DNA of 64,000 bases, from NCBI RefSeq assembly GCF_050279675.1, contig NZ_JBNNUK010000016.1, positions 24,360 through 88,359 on the forward strand, written 5' to 3'. The DNA is from Viridibacillus sp050279675 (lineage in GTDB: Bacteria; Bacillota; Bacilli; Bacillales_A; Planococcaceae). This document shows positions 26,464 through 35,839 of the stretch, one piece after another. The first letter of the stretch is position 1. Every line of letters starts with the position of its first letter. The position numbers and the translations under genes were made by a program. Below the pieces are notes generated by a model. That model was not told the DNA's origin. It searched no databases and saw only the letters and a list, made by a program, of their open reading frames with translations.

Positions 26464-27909
26464 CTATTTCGTACGTTTTATGAATAGAGAAACAACTATA
26501 GCAAGTAAAACAATGATAAATCCTAGTGTAAATGCAGAATCAAAACCTGCTGTTAATGAAGCTACAATTTCCGTTGGATCATTTGGATTTTCTGACTGTG
26601 TTAAATAATCTTTTTGTCCAGATGACATTTTACTTATAAATAGTGCCGTTCCTATGGCTCCTGCTACTTGCTGTAACGTACTAAAAATTGCTGTACCATG
26701 CGGATACAATTCTTTAGGTAATTGATTTAGGCCATGTGTTTGTGTTGGCATCATGACAAGCGAGATCCCAACTAATAGCATACAATGGATCGTAATAATA
26801 TATCCTGTTGTCGTTGTAACATCAATTCCGATAAACAACCACATTGCAACAGCTACTAACAAAATCCCTGGAATGATAATCGTACGAGGACCATATTTGT
26901 CAAAAAGCTTCCCGGTAATTGGGGCCATGAAACCATTTAACACACTACCTGGTAACATGATTAAACCAGATTTAAAAGCTGATACTAAAAGTACACCCTG
27001 TAAAAACATCGGTAGTAATATCATAGTTGAGAACATCGCCATCATGACAATGACAATTAGTACAACTGTTATTGAAAACATTGGATACTTAAATGTACGT
27101 AAATCGAGTATTGGATTCTTGATTTTTAATTGTCTTATAATGAACCAGATTAATGAAGCGACTCCGATTATTAAAGTACCATATACTTCTGCATTTCCCC
27201 ATCCAAGCTCTCCTGACTTACTAAAGCTATAGACAAATCCTCCAAACCCGATTGTTGATAAAATAATTGATAAGACATCTACTGCTGGTCTAGTTATTTC
27301 CGAAACATTCTTTAAATACTTTGCCCCTACAATAATTGATATTAGAGCAAGTGGTATTACGATGTAAAATAACCAGCGCCAATCAAGAGTATCAATAATT
27401 ACTCCTGAAAGCGTCGGCCCAATGGCTGGTGCAAACATAATAACTAGTCCGATTAAACCCATTGCTCCACCACGTTCTTCCGGTGGGAAGATGATTAAAA
27501 TGGTATTCATCATAATCGGTATAATTAAACCCGTACCGAATGCTTGTATAATACGCCCTACAAGCAAAAAGCTAAATGCTGGTGCAAATGCCGCGATGAT
27601 TGTACCGACTAAAAATAAAATCATCGCTGATAAAAACAATTGCCTTGTCGTAAACCACTGTTGTAACAAAGCGGTAACAGGCACTAACACCCCCACAACT
27701 AACATATAGACAGTAGTTAACCACTGAATTGTAGTAGGTGTCACATTAAATTCACGCATCAATTCTGGCAATGCGTTACTTAATAGGGTTTCATTTAAAA
27801 TAGAAACAAAAGCACCAATAATCATAGCAATGATAATCGGTCCTTTTTTTATATTCGATAAATCGATTGAATCACTTGTTGATATTTGTTTAGTAGTGTT
27901 CAAATTCAT
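26464..27909 (-). CDS. MFS multidrug efflux transporter, DHA2 type
   Basis: 481 residues with about 14 membrane helices, the hallmark of the DHA2 (EmrB/QacA/LmrB) group. Visible family features are TVYMLVVGVLVPVTALL after helix 2, LVGRIIQAFGTGLIIP (motif near helix 4) and GPTLSGVIIDTLDWRWLFYI (motif C in helix 5 region). It is transcribed divergently from a TetR-type regulator with a palindromic operator between them, so its expression is probably drug-inducible. It is closely similar to the MFS at 58984-60408. Confidence 0.92.
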   Translation of the reverse strand: MNLNTTKQISTSDSIDLSNIKKGPIIIAMIIGAFVSILNETLLSNALPELMREFNVTPTTIQWLTTVYMLVVGVLVPVTALLQQWFTTRQLFLSAMILFLVGTIIAAFAPAFSFLLVGRIIQAFGTGLIIPIMMNTILIIFPPEERGGAMGLIGLVIMFAPAIGPTLSGVIIDTLDWRWLFYIVIPLALISIIVGAKYLKNVSEITRPAVDVLSIILSTIGFGGFVYSFSKSGELGWGNAEVYGTLIIGVASLIWFIIRQLKIKNPILDLRTFKYPMFSITVVLIVIVMMAMFSTMILLPMFLQGVLLVSAFKSGLIMLPGSVLNGFMAPITGKLFDKYGPRTIIIPGILLVAVAMWLFIGIDVTTTTGYIITIHCMLLVGISLVMMPTQTHGLNQLPKELYPHGTAIFSTLQQVAGAIGTALFISKMSSGQKDYLTQSENPNDPTEIVASLTAGFDSAFTLGFIIVLLAIVVSLFIKRTK

Positions 27910-27931
27910 TTCCTCATTCCTATTTATTTGC

Positions 27932-27960
27932 TACACTTGTAGGATAAAGCTACAAATGTA
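27932..27960. promoter_or_regulatory. Candidate TetR operator
   Basis: TACACTTGTAG (27932-27942), a 7-base spacer, then CTACAAATGTA (27950-27960): ten of eleven positions are symmetric. It lies 23 bases upstream of the MFS start codon and in the shared region with the divergent TetR gene. A second inverted repeat, TGTATA-N8-TATACA, overlaps its right edge (27957-27976). Confidence 0.75.
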
Positions 27961-28049
27961 TACTAAATAATATACACATATGATTTTAATGTTGAAAGAA
28001 TCAAATTTAGTTGAGTATCTATATAAACTACAAAGCAAGGAGAATGTAG

Positions 28050-28622
28050 ATGAATTTTAATGATAAAAAGGTCGATCTTAGGGTTAGAAGAACATATAAA
28101 CTACTGTGGGAGGCACTTGAAGAATTACTTTCACAACCCGGACAAGAGTTTAGTTCAGTTACAGTCAATCAAATTTGCGAAAAGGCAATGGTTCACCGAA
28201 CTACTTTTTATAAGCATTTTGAGGATAAATACGACTTGTTATATTTTGGAATTGAGCAATTTAACGAAAAATATGTGAAGGTCAGCTTAGAAGAGCGTGT
28301 TTTAAAACCATTCCAATCCTTCGAAATGGTTCCAAACTTAGAATTACTAGATAACATCATGCAATCAAATAAAAATGATGACATTTTCAATAACTATATG
28401 AATTATCGTAATAAAGAAACTCTAAAGCACGATTTTCTAGAGCTAAATAACCGCGGGGAAAACTTTTCAGTGCCAATTGAAATCATTGTGGAATTTTACT
28501 CAGGAGCGCTCTCCTCACTTAGTGCATGGTGGGTTCAAAACGGACGCAAAGTTCCAGCAAAACAAATGGATCAATACTTTCATGAAATGATTAATAAAGA
28601 ATTTTTCTCTAGTTCAAAATAG
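28050..28622 (+). CDS. TetR/AcrR family regulator
   Basis: 190 residues. The N-terminal helix-turn-helix domain shows the TetR pattern SVTVNQICEKAMVHRTTFYKHFEDKYDL (given here only by key residues: V-N-Q-I-C ... R-T-T-F-Y-K-H-F) around residues 40-66. The C-terminal part resembles the TetR_C group found beside DHA2 transporters (EIIVEFYSGALSSLSAWWVQNG). AAGGAG precedes the ATG. It very likely represses the divergent MFS gene and itself. Confidence 0.9.
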   Translation: MNFNDKKVDLRVRRTYKLLWEALEELLSQPGQEFSSVTVNQICEKAMVHRTTFYKHFEDKYDLLYFGIEQFNEKYVKVSLEERVLKPFQSFEMVPNLELLDNIMQSNKNDDIFNNYMNYRNKETLKHDFLELNNRGENFSVPIEIIVEFYSGALSSLSAWWVQNGRKVPAKQMDQYFHEMINKEFFSSSK

Positions 28623-28830
28623 ATACTTCTCATTGGAGCTTCTCCTATCCTGCCTTACTTAAGTGACATTGTTTGAACAGCCATAATGACAGTTCAAACA
28701 ATGTGAATTTACTACATACGCTTAGTAGTATCAAGTAGGAATAGGAAGCATTTCATCAATAATAGTAGCATGGTCTGTTTTATTGGATTAATGCTAAGTA
28801 GCTCTGAATGGTTATATACATATTTTTGGA

Positions 28831-29973
28831 TTAAAACTCAAACACAATCTTACCTTCTTCTAGCTTCAACTTCGCACCAAACATTGCTCCTTTCTTCGAT
28901 TTAAAACCTTTCATTTCCTTTGTCACACCGAATTGACAAAGATCCGACACTTGCTTCGGGGATAGTTTTTTACCTGCCACTGTTTTAGATACAGTAAATT
29001 TACAGCCTGCTTTATAATTCGAGCAACCGTAAAAACTTTTACGAGATAACATCTGACCTTTTTTACACACTGGGCAAAGTCCAAGTGGCTCATTGGATGC
29101 ACTACTAGCAGCGGCTGCTTGAATATCCGTTTTCTCTACCATTTTTGGAGTTACTTCTATTAAATGATTTAAAAACTTGCAGACATTTTGGATGAAAGCT
29201 TCTTTTGAACCTGTACCATTCCCTATTTTCCGTAAATAAGTCTCCCATTTCGCAGTCATAGTAGGACTTGATAGTAGTGATCCTTCAATTGTCTGGCATA
29301 ATACGCGTCCTTTATCTGTGATTGACACGATATTTTTGGTCACGTCTATATAACCATGACGTTTTATCGTTTCAATAATGCCTGAACGTGTTGCTTCAGT
29401 ACCGAGCCCTTCCACTTCCTTCAAAATATTGCTAGCGCTCTCATCATCTACGAGCTTTCCACACGTTTTCATCATTTGTACAAGCTGTCCTTCCGAATAA
29501 GGCTTTGGAGGCTGGGTTGTCCCCTCATGAATAGCAACTTTTGACTCTACTACCTCATGCGTATTTACTGGAGGTAATAATGGATCTTCATCCTTTTTCT
29601 TTGTCTGTTCGCTTCCACTCCATAGTGTTTTGAATCCTGGATCTAGCTCCACTTTACCAACTGTTTTAAAATCGATTGCTTTCACATACGTCATAATCGT
29701 CGTTTCTTCATATACATGATCTCTATGGAACATCGCTAGTGCACTCTTCACGATTTCAAAGTAAATATTTCGCTCCATTGGTGACAAGCCTTGTACTTTG
29801 GCAGCCGTTGGAATTGTTTTTGTTGGGATGATGGCATAGTGCTCTTCCACTTGTGCATTATCTACATAACGTTTTTGAGGACGTGCATTTGCAATCTCGA
29901 ATGGTTTATCAACGATTTTCTGATAATCCGCTACTCTGTCAGCCAGATAACTATATTCGGCTTGATCTGATCT
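28831..29973 (-). pseudogene. topB: Remnant of DNA topoisomerase III (topB), 5' part missing
   Basis: The frame encodes the C-terminal half of a type IA topoisomerase: the domain with 'AQVEEHYAIIPT', then 'GLGTEATRSGIIETIKRHGY', 'SPTMTAKWETYLRKIG' and a zinc-ribbon tail (CPVCKKGQ ... FYGCSNYKAGCKF). Similarity continues upstream of the first in-frame start, through 'EYSYLADRVADYQKIVDKPF', to an RSD at 29973, where the frame meets a stop. In intact topB that RSD follows the catalytic Tyr (YPRSD), so the TOPRIM domain and the active Tyr are lost. The 3' end is well preserved. Confidence 0.88.
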
Positions 29974-30143
29974 TTATCTACATAAAAATGGACTTAATTA
30001 AAATATATAAAAGCTCGGTTTATACGACATCAAAAATAGATTTATAAAAATGGATGGACATAATTATTACTATAACAGTTATACTTAAATTTAATTTATA
30101 ATTATTATACAAGATGTTGAAATTATAAATAGGAGAAGGATAA

Positions 30144-32318
30144 ATGAAAATAGTAATTGCAGAAAAACCAGACCAAGCAGCAAAATTAGCTGCCCCCTTT
30201 TCTTTTACAAAAAAAGCTGGTTATTTTGAAGTTAAGCCAAACACATACTTTCCTGATGGAGCACTTATTACCTGGGCGATAGGACATCTATGTGAATTGA
30301 AAGCACCTGAGGAATATAACCCCACATGGAAAAAATGGACATTAGGAACATTACCGATTATTCCAGATCAATTCGAATATAAGGTTACGAAATCAAAATA
30401 TAAACAATTCAATGTAATTAAAGGTCTAGTAAAAAGACCTGATATTCAAGAAATCATAATTGGTGGGGATGCGGGTCGTGAAGGTGAATTAATTATTCGG
30501 ACAATTTTAAGAGTATGTGGTGTAAAAAAAACGATGAAGCGTTTATGGATATCCTCTCTAACTGAAAACGCTGTAAAAAATGGTTTTTCAAACTTGTTAC
30601 CAGAAGAGAAAACGAAAGATATTTATTTCGAAGCATTAAGCCGTTCATACGCTGATTGGTTAATCGGAATCAATACATCAAGATTATATACCGTACTACT
30701 CAAAAAAAATGGTGTTAAAGATGTTTTTTCAATAGGAAGAGTGCAAACACCTACACTCGCACTAATCGTTAAAAGAGAACATGAAATAGCTAATTTTAAA
30801 CCTGAAACTTTTTGGGAAGTTGAAGCAGAATTTAATTTTGATGGAAAAATGTTAAATGCAAAATGGCATAAAGATAACATTTTAAGGGTTCAAGAGGAAC
30901 GACAAGCGATTGCTATTGCAAATTTTTGTCTCAATAAAAATGTAGAAATTACGAGTATTAAAAGAGAAACAAAGGAATACGCTCCTCCATTGTTTTTCAA
31001 CCTTTCTTCATTACAAGCAACAGCAAACAAGGCCTATAAATTCTCACCACAAAATACACTCGATATTTTGCAAAAACTTTATTTGAAGGGCTTAGTTTCA
31101 TACCCAAGATCGGATTCACAATTTTTGACGAACGAAGAAGCAAAAACATTGCCAAATATATTAGAGAATTTGAGTAAAATTGATAAATATAAAAACCTTC
31201 TTCCACCGCCAACAAAATCAATTTTAAATAATAAAAGATTCGTAAATGAAAAAAAAGTAACAGATCACCATGCAATTATTATTACAGAGCAGTTTCCTAA
31301 TTTTTCTAAACTTAGCTCGGAAGAAGAAAAAATTTATGATTTAGTTGTTCGACAAGTCATTGCAGCTCATTACAACAATGCAATTTTTTCTTACACTACA
31401 ATTCATTCACTTGTAGAAAAACGTGCTGAGTTCATTTCTAAAGGCAAGGTGCAAATTGAAGAAGGTTGGCGCAAGATTATTTATTATTCTAAAGACAATT
31501 CATCTACAGACGAAGATGAATTGCTTCCCCTACTTCATGAAAATGAGCAAGGAATAGTTTCTAAAACAAATGTGAAAAAAAGTGAAACACAGCCACCCAA
31601 TAGATATTCTGAAGGTAATTTAATTACTGTGATGAAAACAGCTGGTAAACATTTAGAAGATGCTGAATTAGAAAAGGTTTTATCTAAAACTGAAGGTTTA
31701 GGTACTGAAGCCACACGCGCCGGAATTATTGGTACACTTAAAGATCGAAACTATATCGAAGTTAAGAAAAACCAAGTCTTTGCGACGACTAAAGGCATGC
31801 TATTAATTGAGGCACTTGGAGAAAGCATCTTAACATCTCCTTCAATGACTGCAAAATGGGAGCAACGACTATCTGAAATAGGTGAAGGCAACGCTTCTCC
31901 TAAAGCGTTTATGGAACAAGTAAAAAAGCTTGCTGACAAATTGATTTCAGATGCTAACAAGCGTGAAAAGGAATGGGCATTTAATCAAAATGCAGTCGAT
32001 AAAATCACTGCAAATAATCCATATACTAAAAAATATAAAAAAGAAAAAACAGTTATCGGAAAATGTATACTTTGCGATGGGTCAATAATAGATCACGGCA
32101 CTTTTTACGGTTGCTCAAATTATAAAGCTGCTAACTGTAAATTCTCAGTTTCAAAGAAAATTCTAAGTAAAACCATTATACAAGCAAATATGAAAAAACT
32201 CTTGACTGCTGGTGAAACAGACTTGATAAAAGGATTTAAAAAAGGCGAGAAAACTTTTAATGCTCACCTTATTTGGGATGAAAAAGAACGGAAGATTAAT
32301 TTTAAATTTCCAAAGTAA
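30144..32318 (+). CDS. topB: DNA topoisomerase III
   Basis: Type IA topoisomerase, 724 residues, that decatenates DNA. The N-terminal TOPRIM domain begins MKIVIAEKPDQAAKLA and contains the metal site GGDAGREGELIIR. The catalytic tyrosine is Y320 in YPRSDSQFL. Later motifs are TDHHAIIITEQ, GLGTEATRAGIIGTLKDRNY and a zinc-ribbon-like C-terminus (CILCDGS ... FYGCSNYKAANCKF). GGAGAAGG precedes the ATG. It is clearly diverged from the neighbouring topB remnant, so it is a second topB type and not a duplicate. Such copies are often carried by mobile elements. Confidence 0.94.
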   Translation: MKIVIAEKPDQAAKLAAPFSFTKKAGYFEVKPNTYFPDGALITWAIGHLCELKAPEEYNPTWKKWTLGTLPIIPDQFEYKVTKSKYKQFNVIKGLVKRPDIQEIIIGGDAGREGELIIRTILRVCGVKKTMKRLWISSLTENAVKNGFSNLLPEEKTKDIYFEALSRSYADWLIGINTSRLYTVLLKKNGVKDVFSIGRVQTPTLALIVKREHEIANFKPETFWEVEAEFNFDGKMLNAKWHKDNILRVQEERQAIAIANFCLNKNVEITSIKRETKEYAPPLFFNLSSLQATANKAYKFSPQNTLDILQKLYLKGLVSYPRSDSQFLTNEEAKTLPNILENLSKIDKYKNLLPPPTKSILNNKRFVNEKKVTDHHAIIITEQFPNFSKLSSEEEKIYDLVVRQVIAAHYNNAIFSYTTIHSLVEKRAEFISKGKVQIEEGWRKIIYYSKDNSSTDEDELLPLLHENEQGIVSKTNVKKSETQPPNRYSEGNLITVMKTAGKHLEDAELEKVLSKTEGLGTEATRAGIIGTLKDRNYIEVKKNQVFATTKGMLLIEALGESILTSPSMTAKWEQRLSEIGEGNASPKAFMEQVKKLADKLISDANKREKEWAFNQNAVDKITANNPYTKKYKKEKTVIGKCILCDGSIIDHGTFYGCSNYKAANCKFSVSKKILSKTIIQANMKKLLTAGETDLIKGFKKGEKTFNAHLIWDEKERKINFKFPK

Positions 32319-32319
32319 T

Positions 32320-32427
32320 TTACAATTCTACTTTCAACATGTCGTTAAACGTAATTTGACGCTCTTCTGAAGTAGTTACTTCACGAGTAAGTATGTGATC
32401 GCTTACTGTTAGGACCGCAAGTGCTTG
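32320..32427 (-). pseudogene. deoD: C-terminal remnant of purine nucleoside phosphorylase (deoD)
   Basis: The minus strand reads QALAVLTVSDHILTREVTTS then EERQITFNDMLKVEL and a stop. This matches the end of DeoD, including the catalytic Asp in SDH, and aligns with the intact deoD at the right edge of the window (CILTISDHIF...). Upstream of 32427 similarity stops and the frame hits a stop codon. Only about 36 codons remain, 2 bases beyond the topB stop. Confidence 0.8.
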
Positions 32428-32528
32428 ATATATCAAGTTTTATGGGCATTTTCCAATTCAACATCTTCAGAAAAACAAACGAAAGCTGTATAGTTAATTA
32501 CTTTTCAACCTCGATTTTAGACACCTTT

Positions 32529-32556
32529 GGACACCTATTATTCAGGTGTCCATTTT
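32529..32556. terminator. Hairpin, probable terminator
   Basis: GGACACCT (32529-32536) pairs with AGGTGTCC (32544-32551), followed by ATTTTG. It may end transcription of topB after read-through of the deoD remnant. Confidence 0.55.
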
Positions 32557-32559
32557 GTA

Positions 32560-33208
32560 TATACTCTTACGATTCGTAAACTCGTTTACTTTGGTCAGAT
32601 TTGGTGTAATCTAATCTGGAAAGGTAATATAGGCTTTTTCGGTTTACACGCTTACAAATTCTCTCTGACAAGCTTGATATAAAAGACTCCCCAATGAATA
32701 ACTGCACTCATAGGATTGCAGACGATTTAAATAACTCTCAAACCTACTCTTCCTTGAGTCATTTATTTAAAAATTAATAGTGCTAATAAAGCCTTCTCAT
32801 TTCGCTACTTAGTATAGCTGTTTGCTAATTACCTACTTGTTTCTTGGTAATACCGCTCAATTATGCCATTCTATAAGTTACACATACCCACTGTCCAACT
32901 CAACATGGAAAGCCACTACTTCATTATCTTGCTCCACAGCTCTAAGTAGCCGAAACAATCTCGTATAGCATTCAAGATACTATCGTTATATTTTTCTTCA
33001 GAAAACAAAAAGAGAGCTATAAATTGCCCTCAAATCACCTTCATAAGTTTAATTCGATTAATCACATCATTTAAATGATTAGTATTTAATTATTGAGCAT
33101 ACTGTCAAACCACTCAATACTTTATTACAAAAAACTAAGCCATAACACTTCAATAAGAATCTTGTTTGCAATCATTGCTATGAACTCTGAATTAGTCGGT
33201 TACGACTA
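32560..33208. other. Decayed sequence without a recognisable gene
   Basis: About 650 bases with stops in all frames. A hairpin around 32597-32633 (CAGATT/AATCTG type) is visible. The composition and the remnants on both sides suggest degraded genes or mobile elements, but no family could be named. Confidence 0.5.
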
Positions 33209-33385
33209 GATGCACCTATACGACCTCGTACGCAGAATATAGATATTCGACCAAATTCACAGGAAACTATCCCTACTGCTATTGCGCTAAATCATTACGT
33301 CATCATACCTGTGGTTAAACGAAGTGGAAGTATGTAATGGAGACGACATGGGCATAATAAAACCAAGTGCAGAGGGGTTAGGGCC
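33209..33385 (+). pseudogene. Degenerate copy of the 3' region of the pseudo-subtilisin gene
   Basis: About 177 bases closely match 34981-35157 of the gene at 33665-35290, including GATGCACCTA, ACGACCTCGTAC and AAGTATGTAATGGAGACGAC. Substitutions and small deletions break the frame. This copy covers the hinge and the start of the PASTA domain and lies upstream of the intact gene. Between it and the gene are about 280 unassigned bases. Confidence 0.85.
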
Positions 33386-33664
33386 GCTTCATCCCTAAAC
33401 TGATCAAGCTGAACTATTGTGCTCGATTTGTTGTCTGATGCCGTCCTAGAAAGCTTGATTCTTTTTTCTACTCAATCATATCATGAATTTAGAACAAACG
33501 TGTTGAGCCTCTTCACCTCTTTTGTGCTCGAAGATTACTTAGCGTAAAAGAGGCCTGCCGGCGGGACCCTTCTAAACAAATGGGCTCGTACGACAAGTTC
33601 TATTATAAACGGTCAACAGCGATAAAAACGAAGAAACCATTAATAAGTTGAGGGAGTGTTTTTT

Positions 33665-35290
33665 ATGTCTCGAGAATTGATTGTAATAGCTAAAACAAAT
33701 GTCAATTTGGATATTTTAAATGAAGAAAAAACTTCTTTTAACAATGGAAATACAGATTCCTTAGTAGGAATATTAGCATCTGAACGCGTGCAGATTAAGC
33801 CGCTATTTGAAGTGGAACATATACAGCCCGCCCATTCTTTAGCTTTCGAAAGTAAAGCAGAACTACCAGATCTTTCTAAATACTATGAAGTGAATGCTCC
33901 TGATGAAAAATTAGAAGAACTCGTAAAACAACTTTGTAGTCATGAATTAGTTGAAGATGCTTATATTAAACCGGCTGCTGAACTTGCCAGATTAACAGCT
34001 GGAGAATCTATAAAAGATGTTGCCCCATTAGCTACTCCAGATTTTAGTATTAGACAGGGATATTTAGACGAGGCTCCTGGTGGAATTGATGCACGATACG
34101 CTTGGAGTTTTCCTGGTGGAAAAGGAAATGGAATAAAAATAATAGATATTGGAGGAGCATGGAGATTTTCACACGAAGATTTGAGAGAAAATCAAGGTGA
34201 AGTTATTGAGGGAACTTCTTCTTCGGATATAGGATGGAGAAATAACGGAACTGCAGTATTAGGTGTAATTAGTGGTAATGATAATTCATTAGGTGTTACA
34301 GGGATTAGCCCGGAAGCAAAGGTAAATGGTATTTCTTTTTTTGAACAAGGTACCTCTAGAAAAAATACCTCTAAAGCAATTCTCCAAGCAGCTAATACTC
34401 TAAATCCTGGGGACATTATTCTCATTGGTATACAGCGGCCTGGACCACGATTCGGTGGACAAACAGACGAGGATCACAAAGTATTCATTCCTATTGAATG
34501 GTGGCAAGATGATTTTGATGTAATTCAATTTGCTACCGCTAAGGGAATTATTGTGGTAGAAATTGCGGGGAATGGAGCAGCGAATTTAGATGATGAGTTA
34601 TATGAAAATAGGTTCAACCGTAATCATAGGGATTCTGGAGCTATCTTAGTAGGAGCAGGAGCACCACCTCCAGGTACGCATGATAGAGATCATGGTCCTG
34701 ACCTATCTAGACTCGAGTTTTCAAATTATGGCTCTATTGTTGATGCTCAAGGCTGGGGAAGAGAGGTGACCACCTCCGGTTATGGTGATTTACAGGGAGG
34801 CAACAATGAGGACTTATGGTACACAGATCTATTTGAAGGAACTACTTGTGCTGCAGCAATAGTTGTAGGTACCATTTCTTGTATTCAAGGAATTATACAC
34901 AATATTGGAGAAAATCCATTGGGTTCCGAACGTGTAAGAGAACTCCTTAGAGTTACAGGTTTAACTTCCCGTCAGAATGATGCACCTACACGACCTCGTA
35001 CTCAGAATATAGGTAATCGACCAAATTTACGGGAACTTATTCCTGCCGCTATTGCGATATATCATTATGTCATCATACCTGATTGGTGGAACGAAGAGGA
35101 AGTATGTAATGGAGACGACATGGGCATTTTAAGACCAAGTGCAGAGGAGCTAGGATTGACGGTAGAGATTATTGCAATCCAAAATGACCCGTCTTTTGAT
35201 CATGGAGAAGTGGTCCATATCACTCCACCTGCGGGAACAATCATCAAGCGTGGCAGTACGGTAACTGTTTCTATCAACTATTTAGGATGA
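33665..35290 (+). CDS. Leaderless subtilisin-like pseudoprotease with C-terminal PASTA domain
   Basis: 541 residues from ATG 33665 (MSRELIVIAKTNV), with GAGGGAG 8 bases upstream. There is no signal peptide. Residues 1-130 are a propeptide-like region; residues 135-450 have the S8 fold. Asp161 (KIIDIGG) is kept. The His of the HGT motif is Asn194 (NNGTAVLG) and the Ser of GTS is Thr394 (EGTTCAAAI). The oxyanion AGNG is kept. Residues 480-541 form a PASTA domain (GDDMGILRPSAEELGL ... PPAGTIIKRGSTVTVSI). It is therefore probably inactive and used for binding or regulation. It converges on the lysin/protease operon at 36061-45082. Catalysis by Thr without His is very unlikely but not excluded. 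Confidence 0.85.
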   Translation: MSRELIVIAKTNVNLDILNEEKTSFNNGNTDSLVGILASERVQIKPLFEVEHIQPAHSLAFESKAELPDLSKYYEVNAPDEKLEELVKQLCSHELVEDAYIKPAAELARLTAGESIKDVAPLATPDFSIRQGYLDEAPGGIDARYAWSFPGGKGNGIKIIDIGGAWRFSHEDLRENQGEVIEGTSSSDIGWRNNGTAVLGVISGNDNSLGVTGISPEAKVNGISFFEQGTSRKNTSKAILQAANTLNPGDIILIGIQRPGPRFGGQTDEDHKVFIPIEWWQDDFDVIQFATAKGIIVVEIAGNGAANLDDELYENRFNRNHRDSGAILVGAGAPPPGTHDRDHGPDLSRLEFSNYGSIVDAQGWGREVTTSGYGDLQGGNNEDLWYTDLFEGTTCAAAIVVGTISCIQGIIHNIGENPLGSERVRELLRVTGLTSRQNDAPTRPRTQNIGNRPNLRELIPAAIAIYHYVIIPDWWNEEEVCNGDDMGILRPSAEELGLTVEIIAIQNDPSFDHGEVVHITPPAGTIIKRGSTVTVSINYLG

Positions 35291-35294
35291 TTTT

Positions 35295-35771
35295 GCTTAT
35301 GGTACACAGATCGATTTGATGGAACTGCTTGTGCTGCAGCAATAGTTGTAGGTGCCATTTCTTGTATTCAAGGAATTATACACAATATTGGAGAAATTCC
35401 ATTGGGTTCCGTACGTTAAAGAGAATTCCTTAGAGTTACAGGTTTAACTTCCCGTCAGGCTGATGCACCTACACGACCTCGTACTCAGAATATAGGTAAT
35501 CGACCAAATATATAGGAACTTATCCCTGCCGCAATTGCGATATATCATTACGTCATCATACCTGATTGGTGGCACATGTTATGGAGACGACATGGGCATT
35601 TTAAGACCAAGTGCAGAGGAGCTAGGATTGACGGTAGAGTTTATTGTAATCCAAAATGACCCGTCTTTTGATCATGAAGAAGTGGTCCATATCAATACAC
35701 CTGCGGGAACAATCATCAAGCGTGGCAGTATGGTAACTGTTTCTATCAATTATTTAGAAGGTATAATTTAG
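35295..35771 (+). pseudogene. Tandem duplicate of the 3' end of the pseudo-subtilisin gene
   Basis: Starting 5 bases after the intact gene, about 477 bases repeat 34813-35290 at high identity. The copy has an in-frame TAA (in CGTACGTTAAAGAG), a TATAG stop and a small deletion before the PASTA part. The PASTA frame itself (35575-35771) remains open and ends in SINYLEGII. It has no start codon with a ribosome binding site, so I treat it as a damaged duplicate. The GTT(C) motif here reads GTAC, again without serine. Confidence 0.9.
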
Positions 35772-35839
35772 ACTACCAGGAGTAGTATCATACACCCATC
35801 AACTTAACAAAAGAGATAATCCCCAGAACAAAAAATTTT

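Noticed and set aside
26753..27232. Long plus-strand frames opposite the MFS genes (also 27422-27709, 59214-59462, 59469-59801)
   Set aside because: They are shadows of the transporter genes, with no start signals and unnatural composition.
35535..35771. 78-codon frame carrying a PASTA domain
   Set aside because: It is the open end of the damaged tandem duplicate, without start signal, so it is listed as part of that pseudogene.
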